A stretch of 64,000 bases of DNA from a virus. Made by a program: the position numbers and the translations under genes. The notes under the pieces are model-generated. The model searched no databases. It saw nothing but the letters and a program-made list of their open reading frames with translations, and was not told the origin of the DNA. This document shows, one piece after another, positions 15,392 to 26,251 of the stretch. How positions within the stretch are numbered: position 1 is the first letter of the stretch; the number at the start of each line of letters is the position of its first letter. The stretch is taken from positions 1 through 64,000 of IMG/VR virus record IMGVR_UViG_3300033571_018919; one strand, written 5' to 3'.

Positions 15392-15421
15392 ACTAATAAA
15401 AGAAAATATTTGGAACCATAC

Positions 15422-16111
15422 ATGGCGGCAGACCCATTTAACAGTAAAAGTGGCTACACAGTTGGCATACCTCCAATAGAAGTTATTGATGCTAATGGAA
15501 ATATATATGCTGGTTATGCAGAGATTGGTAACGTAACAATAAGCGGAGACCAGGTTGTTACCGGCACAATTTCAGCAAACTTGTTTACAGGCACTTTCGA
15601 AGGTAATATAACAGGTAATTTTGTTGTACCAGGATTAAACACATATGTAATTTATAATGATAATGGCAATGCAGGAGCCAGTCAGTTTTTTACATTTGAT
15701 AGCGCAGATAAACTTCTTACAATAGATGGCGACCTAGTAGCAAATTCAATTACTTTAGGATCACAAAGTTTAGAATTTTCTACACAAAGAGTATTTTTTG
15801 CAACAACTAACAGTAATGCACCTGATCAGGTATTGTATACGATTAATGCTAATACCATAATTTCTGTTGATTTTACTGTCATAGCGACAGATGCTACAGG
15901 TAACAATAGACAAACAAGTAAATTGTTTGCAAGTATTTTAGGAACTGAAGTCGGATATTACGAAATTGCTACAATTGATGTACCATATTTAGGTCCAGGC
16001 GTAGGCGATTTTGTAGTAAGATATAACGCAGGAAATATTGAACTAACTGTTCAGCCCGTTACATCTTCTTTAGTCGATTATAGAATTATGGTAACAAGTT
16101 ATAAAGAATAA
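15422..16111 (+). CDS. Short tail-fibre-like protein, anchor type A
   Basis: This protein has 229 residues. The ATG at 15422 is preferred over an in-frame TTG at 15410 because it has TTGGAA at good spacing. The N-terminus (FNSKSGYTVG) belongs to the FNxxxGxTxG anchor found in the next four fibre genes. One fibre module follows (ISANLFTGTFEGNITGN, then NTYVIYNDNGNAGASQFFTFD). The last 110 residues are a beta-rich cap (VDFTVIATDATGNNRQTSKLF, ending DYRIMVTSYKE) that aligns by eye with the caps of the 16124, 18305 and 26252 genes. It is the simplest member of the array: anchor, one repeat, cap. No catalytic residues are recognisable. Confidence 0.72.
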   Translation: MAADPFNSKSGYTVGIPPIEVIDANGNIYAGYAEIGNVTISGDQVVTGTISANLFTGTFEGNITGNFVVPGLNTYVIYNDNGNAGASQFFTFDSADKLLTIDGDLVANSITLGSQSLEFSTQRVFFATTNSNAPDQVLYTINANTIISVDFTVIATDATGNNRQTSKLFASILGTEVGYYEIATIDVPYLGPGVGDFVVRYNAGNIELTVQPVTSSLVDYRIMVTSYKE

Positions 16112-16123
16112 GGAAAACAAAAA

Positions 16124-18280
16124 ATGGCAATTAGAACATTTAACTCGGTAGGCGGATTTTCAGTAGGTGAAACACCTACTACGATTATTTTAGCCAATGG
16201 AGATATCACTACTGCTAACGGTACTTTTACTGCAAACGTAGGCGCATTAAGAGTTTTAACTGATAATTTATTATATGCAAATGGTGTACCTTGGGATTTT
16301 CAACAAGCCGCTGGTACAGGCAATTATCAAATTCAATATAACAGCAATAATGATTTTGGTGCTAGTGCTAATTTTACATTTGATCCTACAACCAATTTAT
16401 TAAATCTAAGCAATGGTAATGCAATTGTTTCTGGTAATATTACCTCATCAACATTCGTAGGTAATTTATCAGGTAATATTATTGGTAATATTACAGCAGC
16501 AGGTTCTAATACACAAGTTCAATATAATAGTAATGGCATACTTGGTGGTAGTTCTGCATTTGTTTTTGATTATACAACAAATGCGTTAACAGTATCAGGA
16601 AATATTACAAGTTTAAATGCCAATTTAGGTAACATTGCAACAGCTAACTACTTTACAGGTACTCTAACTACAAATGCACAACCAAATGTAACAAGTCTTG
16701 GTACATTAAGTAGCTTAACAATTTCAGGCACAGGTGCGATAACAGGTGCTAATTCAGTAAGTGCTAACTTTTTAACAGGAACACTAACAACAGCACTACA
16801 ACCAAACATTACGCAAGTAGGTACTTTAGGTAGTTTGAGTGTTCTTGGAAATGCTGTAGTTGGTAATCTAACTGGTGCTAATATTGTAATAGGTAATTTT
16901 TTAGATGGCACACTAGTTACTGCGGCACAACCAAATATCACAAGTTTAGGTAACTTAACATCACTGCGTGTAACTGGAAATGCAAATATTGATGGTAATA
17001 TTAATGGTGGTAATTTAAGCTTAACCGGTAAAGTATTGACATCAGTAATTCCAGGAACAAATGATACACTAACATTAGGCAATACAGGTAATGTTTGGAA
17101 CAGCTTATTTGTAAGTAACATTAACATAGGATCCACTTATATTAGGTCAAGTGCTAATGTAATATTAATGGATGCCGCTAACATAGCAAACAATATATCG
17201 ACAGGAACATTGACAGTTAGAAACGATGGGTCAGTTCAAGGTAACTTGACAGTATCAGGTAATTTAACGGTTTCTGGTAATACAACTTACATTAATGTAA
17301 CTAACTTAGATATTGTTGACCCGTTAATTTCAATGGGTGGTTCAGGTAACGGTGGAAACGCAACTGCATATGACGGCAAAGATCGAGGTATGGTTCTTCT
17401 TAACTACTATAGCAATGGTAGTGGACCAGTCAATGAAGCATTTATTTGGAAGACAGGTAATAGTGAATTCCAAGCAATCAGTCAAATTAATAGTATAACC
17501 AATGAAGTTGTAACTGCCAGTGCATTTGCAAATATTCGCGGTGATACATTTATAGGTAATTTAAGCGGAACAATATTAACCGCTGCGCAACCCAATATTA
17601 CTAGTTTAGGTACATTAGGTAATCTAACAATTAGTGGTAACTTAAAAGTTAACACTACAGCTAACTTAAATGCTTTAGTTGCAGGTGGACTTACATATCC
17701 AGTAATTGACGGAACAACATCACAAGTATTATCTACATATGGTAACGGACAACTCTATTGGGCTACAATTAGCACAAGTAGTTTGTCAAATGGAAACAGT
17801 AATATTGTTGTTTATTCTAGCGGTAATGTTGCAATTAGTGCTATAGGTACAGCGAACGTACTTAACATTTCTAATACTACTGCTACAGTTAACGGTATAT
17901 TAAATGTTACAGGTAACTTAACGTCAGGTAATGCTGATGTATCGAACCTAATTATAAGTAATTCTACTATTAGGTCAGTAACAGTAACAACAACTAGCAC
18001 AGGCGCAAATCAAACTATAGCAAGTTTATCAACAACTGGAGTAAGAGGAGCTGTGTTTGATATAAGCGGTCAAGAAACTGCAGGTGGAAAATATAGTATA
18101 GCGACCGTGTATTGTGTACATGATGGGGTTAATGTAGATTATTCAGTTTCGGGTACAGTATTATTAGGTGGTGCAACAGGTACTTTAGTAGTTAATTTAG
18201 TGGGATCAACATTATTTTTAAGTGTTACTCCTACAAGTAGTAATTCTACAAGATGGACTACACAATATAGAACAATTTAA
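16124..18280 (+). CDS. Tail-fibre-like repeat protein, anchor type A
   Basis: This 718-residue Asn/Gly/Thr/Ser-rich protein starts FNSVGGFSVG. It contains four copies of the (A)QPN(I/V)T(S/Q)xG motif, embedded in about 55-residue units of the form ANYFTGTLTT, AQPNxTSLGTLxSLT, SGN. A diverged copy of the 90-residue DPxIxxGG/DGKDRG module lies around 17263-17560. The terminal 100 residues are the RGAVFDISG and KYSIATVYCVHDG cap. An AAGGAAAA site precedes the ATG. Such repeats are expected to form elongated trimeric beta structures; the protein is probably a fibre or baseplate-attached spike, by inference from composition and array context. Confidence 0.75.
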   Translation: MAIRTFNSVGGFSVGETPTTIILANGDITTANGTFTANVGALRVLTDNLLYANGVPWDFQQAAGTGNYQIQYNSNNDFGASANFTFDPTTNLLNLSNGNAIVSGNITSSTFVGNLSGNIIGNITAAGSNTQVQYNSNGILGGSSAFVFDYTTNALTVSGNITSLNANLGNIATANYFTGTLTTNAQPNVTSLGTLSSLTISGTGAITGANSVSANFLTGTLTTALQPNITQVGTLGSLSVLGNAVVGNLTGANIVIGNFLDGTLVTAAQPNITSLGNLTSLRVTGNANIDGNINGGNLSLTGKVLTSVIPGTNDTLTLGNTGNVWNSLFVSNINIGSTYIRSSANVILMDAANIANNISTGTLTVRNDGSVQGNLTVSGNLTVSGNTTYINVTNLDIVDPLISMGGSGNGGNATAYDGKDRGMVLLNYYSNGSGPVNEAFIWKTGNSEFQAISQINSITNEVVTASAFANIRGDTFIGNLSGTILTAAQPNITSLGTLGNLTISGNLKVNTTANLNALVAGGLTYPVIDGTTSQVLSTYGNGQLYWATISTSSLSNGNSNIVVYSSGNVAISAIGTANVLNISNTTATVNGILNVTGNLTSGNADVSNLIISNSTIRSVTVTTTSTGANQTIASLSTTGVRGAVFDISGQETAGGKYSIATVYCVHDGVNVDYSVSGTVLLGGATGTLVVNLVGSTLFLSVTPTSSNSTRWTTQYRTI
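17263..17560 (+). repeat. DGKDRG fibre module, diverged copy
   Basis: Encodes the 90-residue module in a diverged form (DPLISMGGSG; YDGKDRGMVLLNYYSNG; NEVVTASAFANIRG). Most diverged of five copies. Confidence 0.6.
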
Positions 18281-18304
18281 AAGGCCAATTGACGGAAAAC
18301 TATA

Positions 18305-21300
18305 ATGGCAATAACAAAGTTTAATGTAGTTGAAGGTCTTACGGTTGGTGGTCTTGTTCAAATACCTGTCATTGACAATACTGCAAACGTCAGTGCTAAC
18401 AACTTAAATGTACAAGGTGACTCTAACTTAGGTAACCTAGCCACTGCTAATTATTTTACTGGTAATGGTAGATTACTATCTGGTATAACTCTTGCCAACA
18501 CAATCGCTGATGTATCAATAACGTCACCTACCAATGGTCAAACTTTAATCTACAACGGGTTAGTTTGGGTAAACACTAATACAGGTGCGGTGTCTGCAGG
18601 ACAGGGTGTTAGCTTTTGGCTTTCTACTCCGATAATAAACGCAATAAATGCTAACAATGCTATTCAAGTTGATTCATTAAGTAGTACACCAAATACCTCA
18701 GCACAAACATATGCAAACGTTACAGTTAACGGTACGGCAGCTATTGCTGGATTTGTTTCACCACCATTAAACAGAACTAGTTGGGATGCAGGTAATTGGG
18801 ACTTTTCAATTTGGGCTAATATTAGTGCTACAGGTGGCACTAACACGTTGAATGCGGGCATTCATCAAATATTGCCTAATGCTGGAACAGTAACTACTAC
18901 AGGTACAGGTACCACAAGAACAGCAACAGCTAGCACTGGTACACCATTTGCTAATGTAGTAGCTGGGTCAAACGTAATATTATCTAGTTACATACAAACA
19001 CCTCAAGGTTTATATCGTATTACTGCTAAAACTAGTGACACAGTAGTAAGTATTAATGTTCCCACTACGTACACGAATGAAACAACTGTGTCTGCGAGTG
19101 TGTGGGTACCGTTGTTTAATATTGGTTCAGCAGATATGTCTACAACATCGCTGTTTGAATATAATTTTACCACAACAGAACCTGCTTGGCCTGTTACTAC
19201 CAATTCATCAATGGGTTTATTATTGGCGGCAACTACGTCATCATCAAAATCTGTATATGTTACAATAAATGGTACAAATCAAGCAAGTCATTTTACAACG
19301 CCATTAGCAACATTACACGATCAATTGGCAGGATTGCAAGGCGGTCAGATTGATGAATATTACCATTTAACATACAATGAATATGCAGGCACAGGCACGG
19401 GTAATTTTGTAAGACAAAGTAATGCAAACTTAATTAATCCCAACATCGATAGTGCAACGGGGTTGAGTTTAACACTAACAGGTAATTTAGTATCAGGTAA
19501 TGCGAATTTAGGTAATTTAGCAGTAGCAAATTATGTTACTGGAACACTTACTACAGGTAATCAACCAAACATAACTAGTTTAGGTACACTAAGTGGCTTG
19601 ACAAGTAATGGCATCGTTAATTTTACAACTGCAAGTAACGTATCGTTGGGTGATGTTTCTAATTTAAAAATACTAGGCGGTACTGCAGGATACGTTTTAA
19701 AAACAGACGGTACTGGTAATTTAAGTTGGGGTATAGATACAACAGCAGCGGCAGGCAATAACACATACGTACAGTTTAATGATGGTGGATCATTAGGCGG
19801 TAACGCAAACTTTACGTTTGATAAATCTACTTCATTATTAACAGTTACAGGTAATGTCAATGCATTGAATGCAGACTTAGGTAATCTAGTTGCTGCAAAC
19901 TTCTTTAGCGGTAATGGTTCATTACTAAGTTCTATTACTGGTGGCAACGTTACTGGTCAAGTAGGAAATGCATTAGTCGCTGGTACTGTTTATACTAATG
20001 CACAGCCAAATATAACAAGTTTAGGTACGCTAACTTCTTTATCTGTTTCGGGTAATGCTTCTTTTACAGGAGCAAATACATATTTTTCTAATATTGCAAA
20101 TGTTAAAATACCAGGCGGAAGTAATGGATATGTATTAAAAACAGATGGTGCTGGAAACTTAAGTTGGGGCATCGACGTAACAGACTATAGTAATACAAAC
20201 GTTGCAGCATATCTCCCTACGTATACTGGAAACTTTACTGCGGGTAACGCTAATATTTCAGGTAATATCATTTCTGGTAATGCAAGTTTAGGTAACTTAG
20301 CAACAGCAAATTATTTTAGTGGTGATGGATCATTATTATCTAACATCACAGGCGGCAATGTTGTAGGACAAGTAGGTAATGCACTGGTTGCTGGTACGGT
20401 CTACACTAACGCACAACCAAATATAACAAGTTTAGGAACATTAACGTCATTAAGTGTTACAGGCAATATTACATCAGGTAATGCAAGTTTAGGAAACTTA
20501 GCAACAGCAAACTATTTTAGTGGTGATGGGTCGCTACTTACATCAATAACCGGTGGTAACGTTACTGGTCAGGTTGCAAATGCACTCATAGCCGGCACAG
20601 TATATACAAATGCACAGCCTAATATAACTTCAGTTGGTAATCTTTCAAGCCTAACAGTTAGTGGTAATATCACATCAGGCAACGCAAGTTTAGGTAACTT
20701 AGCAGTAGCTAATTATTTTAACGGTGATGGGTCATTATTATCAAGTCTAACCGGTAGTAATGTAACAGGTCAAGTAGCTAATGCATTAATAGCTGGTACC
20801 GTATATACGAATGCACAACCAAACATCACTAGTGTTGGTACATTAACAAGCCTAAATATAACAGGTAATGTTAGTTCAGGTAATGCGAATTTAGGTAATT
20901 TAGTATTAGCAAATTATTTCAGTGGTGATGGTTCTTTACTCAGTAATTTAAATGTTGCAAATATTGGTACTGTAGCAAATGCAAATTATGCAGCATTTGC
21001 AGGTAATGTTACACTCGCATCACAACCTAATATTACTAGTGTTGGTAATTTATCGAGCCTGACTGTTAGTGGTAATACAACAATAGCAGGAAACTTAACT
21101 GTATCTGGTACAACTGTTTACGCTAATGTTACAACGTTAAATGTTAAAGATCCGATAATTGAATTAGGTGGCACAGGCAATAATGATCCACTAAGTTCTA
21201 ATGATGGCAAAGACAGAGGCACATTACTACATTACTATACAACTACTCCAATTGATGCGTTTATGGGTTGGGACAACTCGAACGGTGAGTTTGGGTTCGG

Positions 21301-24300
21301 TAGTAACGTCACAGCTACAAATGAAGTAATTACGTGGAACAGCTACGGTAATATTAGAGCAGGTTATATTATTGCTGATGGAAGTCTGTTAACATCAATT
21401 ACAGGCGGTAATGTCACTGGACAAGTAGGCAATGCATTAATTGCTGGTACAGTTTACACTAATGCGCAACCAAATATTACAAGTTTAGGTACACTTAGTA
21501 GTTTAAGTGTTACTGGTAATATTAGTGCAGGTAATGCGAATTTAGGTAATTTAGTAACAGCAAATTATTTTATTGGTGATGGTTCTTTACTCAGCAATTT
21601 AAATACTGCAAATATAGGAACCGTTGCTAATGCAAACTATGCAGCTTTTGCCGGCAACGTAGTGCTTGCGAGTCAACCCAACATAACAAGTTTAGGAACT
21701 TTAGTAAGTTTATCTGTTACAGGTAATATTACTTCAGGTAATGCGAATTTAGGTAATTTAGCAGTAGCAAACTATTTTAGTGGCAATGGATCACTACTTA
21801 CATCAATAACCGGTGGTAATGTTACAGGACAAGTAGGCAACGCATTAATTGCAGGCACAGTGTACACTAATGCACAACCAAATATTACAAGTGTTGGTAC
21901 ATTACAAAGTACTACACTAGCAGCAAACGCCAACCTAACTTTAAGTGGCAGTTTATCTCAAATAACCGGTGCTAATTTAGTAAGTGCGTCATTGTTGACT
22001 GGTACATTAACTACAGCAGCACAACCAAATATTACTAGCCTTGGTACTTTAGGAAATTTAACTGTTACAGCAAACGCAAGTGCGGGTAATATATTAACTA
22101 ACAATTTATTATATTCTAACGGTACTCCTTGGAATCTTAACGGAACATATTCAAATACAAATGTAGCTGCCTATTTACCGACTTATACAGGGAACTTGAC
22201 AGCAGGTAATGCGAACATTTCAGGTAACATTTTTGGTAACAATGGAACACTAACCGGTGCCTTACTATTGGGTTCAGGTTCAGGCGGAAATATATCAGGA
22301 GCAAATGTTGTTACTGCTAATCTGTTTACAGGTACTTTAACAACAGGCGCCCAACCAAACATTACAAGTTTAGGTACCTTAGCTAGTTTAACCGTAACCG
22401 CTAATATTAGTTCTGGTAACGCTAATTTGGGTAATTTAGTAGTAGCAAACTTCTTCTCAGGTAATGGAGCATTACTAACATCAATTACAGGTGCTAATGT
22501 TACAGGTCAAGTAGGTAATGCATTGGTTTCAGGTACAGTATATACAAATGCACAACCAAACATAACATCAGTTGGTACATTAACGTCTTTATCTGTTACA
22601 GGTAATGTTAGTGCAGGTAATGCTAACTTAGGTAATTTAGCTAGAGCAAACTTCTTTAGCGGAGATGGTGGCTTTTTATCAAATATAAATCCTAGTAATA
22701 TTGGTACAGTCGCAAATGCAAACTATGCGGCATTTGCAGGAAACGTAACATTAGCATCACAACCAAATATTACAAGTGTTGGTAATCTAGCAAGCCTAAC
22801 AGTTAGTGGCAATACAACGATTGCAGGAAATCTAACAGTTTCAGGAACAACAATTTATGCTAATGTATCTACATTAAATGTTAAAGATCCAATCATTGAA
22901 TTAGGTGGTACAGGTAATAACGATCCATTAACAAGTAATGACGGTAAAGACAGAGGTACATTATTACATTATTATACTACTGCTCCAGTTGACGCATTTA
23001 TGGGTTGGGACAACTCAAACGCTGAATTTGGGTTCGGTAGTAATGTTACAGTTACAAATGAAGTAGTTACATGGAATAGTTACGGTAATATACGTGCCAA
23101 TTATTTTATTGGTAATGGTGCATTATTAACAGGAATGTATTCTAATACAAATGTTGCTGCCTACTTACCTACATATACTGGTAATGTTGCGGCAAACTAC
23201 TTTATTGGAAATGGTAGTGCATTAACTTCAATAACAGGTGCTAATGTTACAGGTCAAGTAGCAAATGCATTGATTGCTGGTACTGTTTACACTGCTGCTC
23301 AACCTAATATTACAAGCGTTGGTACCCTCTCATCGTTGACTGTATCAGGATTAATTACAGCGACTGGTACAGGTATAAAAGTTGCTAACATTTATGATAG
23401 TACTACAACACTTACTATTGAAACAAAATACGGTAATATAGCGGGTGATGCAGGTGTCTATGGAAATCTAACGGTAGGAACCAGTGGTGCAGGAAATATT
23501 ACTGCATACAACGCTAATTTAGGTAACTTAGTTATTGGTAATTTCTTACAGGGAACATTAACAACAGGTGCTCAACCAAATATAACAAGTGTTGGTACTT
23601 TAGGAAATTTATCCGTAACAGCAAATGCAAGTGCAGGTAATATATTAACTAATAATTTGTTATATGCAAATGGAACTCCGTGGAGTTTTGGAGATGTGTA
23701 CTCTAATGCCAACGTAGCTAATTACTTACCTACATACACTGGAAACTTTACAGCGGGTAATATTTCAGTTACAGGATCAGTAATAGGAAATGCCGTTACG
23801 GCAAATTATGTAATGGTTACTGAGCGTACAACTGGAAATTATTATCCAACGTTCGTTTCAAGTAATAGTTCAGGTAATTATGCGTTAGGTGCTAATGCAG
23901 ACATATCTTATGATGCTGGTAACAGTACATTATACATATCTAAGCTTTCAAGTGGTTCAGGCAACGGCGGAACTATATCCGGTGCAAACTTAGTAAGTGC
24001 AAACTTCTTCCAAGGTGACGGTGGATTACTTTCTAACATATCTGCAAGTAACGTAGCTAGCGCAAACTATTCAAATTTTGCAGGTACCGTTATAACAGCA
24101 GCACAACCAAATATCACAAGTTTAGGAACATTAAGTAATTTAAGTGTAACAGGAAATGTAAGTGCTGGTAACATATTAACGGACAGTTTACTTTATGCTA
24201 ATGGAGTTGCATGGAGTTTTGGTAGTACCTATTCGAATGCAAACGTAGCGAATTATTTACCAACATATACAGGTAATTTACAAGCTGGTAACTTTACATT

Positions 24301-26233
24301 AAATTCATTAGGTACAGGACAAATAGCAATATCATCAAGTGGCTTAATAGTTGGTGGTCCTGATTTAATTTGGGATTTTGCTAATTCAGCGTTAACTATT
24401 ACTAATCTAAAAGCTAACGGTGTAATCAGCACAACATCTAATGTAACCGCAAGTAATGCTAACTTAGGCAACTTAGTAACAGCAAATTATTTCACAGGTA
24501 ATGCTTCATTATTAAGTTCGATCACAGGTGGCAATGTAACCGGTCAAGTAGGTAATGCATTGTTAGCGGGTACAGTATATACAAATGCACAACCAAATAT
24601 TACGAGTCTTGGTAACTTAAGTGGTTTAACAAGTAATGGCGTTATTGATTTTAACAATTCAAGTAATGTAACTTTAGGTAACGTAAGTAATTTACATATA
24701 GCAGGTGGTAGTTTAGGCTACGTCTTAAAAACAGACGGCGCTGGAAATTTAAGTTGGGGTATTGATTCAGCAGCAGCAGGTGGTAGTAATACAGAGGTTC
24801 AGTTTAATGATAATAATAGTCTTGCCGGTAGTGCAAACTTTACATTTAACAAAACCACAAACACGTTAAGTGTAACAAACATCATAGGTAATGGCGCTGG
24901 CATCACTTATATCACAGGTAGCAATGTAAATGGTCAAGTAGGGAACGCATTAGTAGCCGGAACAGTGTATACTAATGCGCAACCAAACATCACAAGTTTA
25001 GGTACTTTAAGTAGTTTATCAGTAACAGCAAACGTTAGCGCAGGAAACATTAAATCGGATAATCTATTATATGCTAATGGTACTCCATACGTCTTTACTA
25101 CAAATGCAGCTGGAAGTAATACACAAATTCAATTTAATGACGGTAATGCTTTTGCCGGAAGTGCAAATCTAACATTCAATAAAGCGACCAACACACTTAC
25201 AGCATATAACTTTGTAACTACAAATGCAAATGTTAATGGTATAGCTAATTTAGGATCTGTAAGTAATGTTAAGATAACCGGCGGTTCAGCTGGCTATACA
25301 CTAACAACAGATGGATTAGGTAACTTAAGTTGGCAAGTTGGTGCAGGTGGTGGTGCAGGGTTTGTTAATATTAATAAAGATAATTTTGTTGGTAACGGAG
25401 TACAAACTAATTTTACATTATCAACAGTACCTTCTGCTGAAGCAGCATTACAAGTTAACATCGACGGTTTAATTCAGCAGGATTGGGTTTACTCATTGTC
25501 AGGTAGTACTTTAATATTCTCTGATCCGCCTGCTAATAATGCTAATATTGAAGTAACTATATACGGGGCAATAACTATATCCGGTGCAAATACACAGGTT
25601 CTGTTTATAGATGGTTCAAACGTAAATTCAAATAGTAACTTTACGTTCAACAAAACCACTAGCACGTTATCAGTATCTAACCTTTCTGTTACCGGTAATG
25701 TTTCAAGTGGTAATTTATCAGCTACTTCTGGTTTATTAACATTAGGATCAGGAACTATTGAGGTATCCGGTAGTAATGCTGGTATCTTTACAGTTGGTAT
25801 AGGAAACACTAATATTGGTCTAGCCGGTAATGTGACATTAGGGAGTGCGTCAGGAAATGTTACGGTTCAGGGCAATTTATCAGTTGCTAATACAGCGACT
25901 ATAACAAATCTAAAAGTAAATGATTTTTACAGCAATAGAACTCCTATTGTTGTTACAACTGGTACTGTTGTGGATAGCTTCAGTACCACAAAATATAGAT
26001 CAGCTAAATACACTATGCGGGTTAATAGTGATGACGGTTATCAGGCTGTAGAAGTATTGCTGATTCACAACGGTACTAACAGTTTTGTAACAATCTATGG
26101 TAGTTTGTCTACAATCGGTTCTGATATTATTACTTTAAGCACAGATATTAATTCTGGAAATGTCAGAATGTTAGCAACAACATTGTCAGCTAATACTACG
26201 GTAAATTTATTAGGTACTTATGTATCAGATTAA
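18305..26233 (+). CDS. Giant tail-fibre-like repeat protein (2642 aa), anchor type A
   Basis: At 2642 residues this is the largest protein in the window. The N-terminus is FNVVEGLTVG (type A anchor). Residues about 95-340 form a non-repetitive beta-rich insertion (NWDFSIWANISATGGTN; TTEPAWPVTTNSSMGLLLAATTSS) seen in no other array member. Then about 18 copies of the AQPNITS(V/L)G unit follow, interspersed with two DPIIELGG/DGKDRG modules (21101-21370, 22838-23110), YSNTNVAAYLPTYTGN units, an ANIYDSTTTLTIETKYGN unit, FSNIANVKIPGGSNGYVLKTDG units and a DNFVGNGVQTNFTLSTVP module. The cap is SAKYTMRVNSDDGYQAVEVLLIHNG. Units are near-identical in protein but use different synonymous codons. No frameshift is seen over almost 8 kb, so it is under selection as a whole. 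Confidence 0.8.
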   Translation: MAITKFNVVEGLTVGGLVQIPVIDNTANVSANNLNVQGDSNLGNLATANYFTGNGRLLSGITLANTIADVSITSPTNGQTLIYNGLVWVNTNTGAVSAGQGVSFWLSTPIINAINANNAIQVDSLSSTPNTSAQTYANVTVNGTAAIAGFVSPPLNRTSWDAGNWDFSIWANISATGGTNTLNAGIHQILPNAGTVTTTGTGTTRTATASTGTPFANVVAGSNVILSSYIQTPQGLYRITAKTSDTVVSINVPTTYTNETTVSASVWVPLFNIGSADMSTTSLFEYNFTTTEPAWPVTTNSSMGLLLAATTSSSKSVYVTINGTNQASHFTTPLATLHDQLAGLQGGQIDEYYHLTYNEYAGTGTGNFVRQSNANLINPNIDSATGLSLTLTGNLVSGNANLGNLAVANYVTGTLTTGNQPNITSLGTLSGLTSNGIVNFTTASNVSLGDVSNLKILGGTAGYVLKTDGTGNLSWGIDTTAAAGNNTYVQFNDGGSLGGNANFTFDKSTSLLTVTGNVNALNADLGNLVAANFFSGNGSLLSSITGGNVTGQVGNALVAGTVYTNAQPNITSLGTLTSLSVSGNASFTGANTYFSNIANVKIPGGSNGYVLKTDGAGNLSWGIDVTDYSNTNVAAYLPTYTGNFTAGNANISGNIISGNASLGNLATANYFSGDGSLLSNITGGNVVGQVGNALVAGTVYTNAQPNITSLGTLTSLSVTGNITSGNASLGNLATANYFSGDGSLLTSITGGNVTGQVANALIAGTVYTNAQPNITSVGNLSSLTVSGNITSGNASLGNLAVANYFNGDGSLLSSLTGSNVTGQVANALIAGTVYTNAQPNITSVGTLTSLNITGNVSSGNANLGNLVLANYFSGDGSLLSNLNVANIGTVANANYAAFAGNVTLASQPNITSVGNLSSLTVSGNTTIAGNLTVSGTTVYANVTTLNVKDPIIELGGTGNNDPLSSNDGKDRGTLLHYYTTTPIDAFMGWDNSNGEFGFGSNVTATNEVITWNSYGNIRAGYIIADGSLLTSITGGNVTGQVGNALIAGTVYTNAQPNITSLGTLSSLSVTGNISAGNANLGNLVTANYFIGDGSLLSNLNTANIGTVANANYAAFAGNVVLASQPNITSLGTLVSLSVTGNITSGNANLGNLAVANYFSGNGSLLTSITGGNVTGQVGNALIAGTVYTNAQPNITSVGTLQSTTLAANANLTLSGSLSQITGANLVSASLLTGTLTTAAQPNITSLGTLGNLTVTANASAGNILTNNLLYSNGTPWNLNGTYSNTNVAAYLPTYTGNLTAGNANISGNIFGNNGTLTGALLLGSGSGGNISGANVVTANLFTGTLTTGAQPNITSLGTLASLTVTANISSGNANLGNLVVANFFSGNGALLTSITGANVTGQVGNALVSGTVYTNAQPNITSVGTLTSLSVTGNVSAGNANLGNLARANFFSGDGGFLSNINPSNIGTVANANYAAFAGNVTLASQPNITSVGNLASLTVSGNTTIAGNLTVSGTTIYANVSTLNVKDPIIELGGTGNNDPLTSNDGKDRGTLLHYYTTAPVDAFMGWDNSNAEFGFGSNVTVTNEVVTWNSYGNIRANYFIGNGALLTGMYSNTNVAAYLPTYTGNVAANYFIGNGSALTSITGANVTGQVANALIAGTVYTAAQPNITSVGTLSSLTVSGLITATGTGIKVANIYDSTTTLTIETKYGNIAGDAGVYGNLTVGTSGAGNITAYNANLGNLVIGNFLQGTLTTGAQPNITSVGTLGNLSVTANASAGNILTNNLLYANGTPWSFGDVYSNANVANYLPTYTGNFTAGNISVTGSVIGNAVTANYVMVTERTTGNYYPTFVSSNSSGNYALGANADISYDAGNSTLYISKLSSGSGNGGTISGANLVSANFFQGDGGLLSNISASNVASANYSNFAGTVITAAQPNITSLGTLSNLSVTGNVSAGNILTDSLLYANGVAWSFGSTYSNANVANYLPTYTGNLQAGNFTLNSLGTGQIAISSSGLIVGGPDLIWDFANSALTITNLKANGVISTTSNVTASNANLGNLVTANYFTGNASLLSSITGGNVTGQVGNALLAGTVYTNAQPNITSLGNLSGLTSNGVIDFNNSSNVTLGNVSNLHIAGGSLGYVLKTDGAGNLSWGIDSAAAGGSNTEVQFNDNNSLAGSANFTFNKTTNTLSVTNIIGNGAGITYITGSNVNGQVGNALVAGTVYTNAQPNITSLGTLSSLSVTANVSAGNIKSDNLLYANGTPYVFTTNAAGSNTQIQFNDGNAFAGSANLTFNKATNTLTAYNFVTTNANVNGIANLGSVSNVKITGGSAGYTLTTDGLGNLSWQVGAGGGAGFVNINKDNFVGNGVQTNFTLSTVPSAEAALQVNIDGLIQQDWVYSLSGSTLIFSDPPANNANIEVTIYGAITISGANTQVLFIDGSNVNSNSNFTFNKTTSTLSVSNLSVTGNVSSGNLSATSGLLTLGSGTIEVSGSNAGIFTVGIGNTNIGLAGNVTLGSASGNVTVQGNLSVANTATITNLKVNDFYSNRTPIVVTTGTVVDSFSTTKYRSAKYTMRVNSDDGYQAVEVLLIHNGTNSFVTIYGSLSTIGSDIITLSTDINSGNVRMLATTLSANTTVNLLGTYVSD
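21101..21370 (+). repeat. DGKDRG fibre module, copy in the 2642-aa gene (first)
   Basis: Encodes VKDPIIELGGTGN, then NDGKDRGTLLHYYTT, then DAFMGWDNSNGEFGFGSNV. Nearly the same protein segment occurs at 22838, 27235 and 43423 with many synonymous differences. Confidence 0.75.
22838..23110 (+). repeat. DGKDRG fibre module, copy in the 2642-aa gene (second)
   Basis: Second in-gene copy, differing from the first by a few residues (for example APVDAFMGWDNSNAEFG) but at many third codon positions. Confidence 0.75.
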
Positions 26234-26251
26234 GATTAAGGAAAATTTAAA

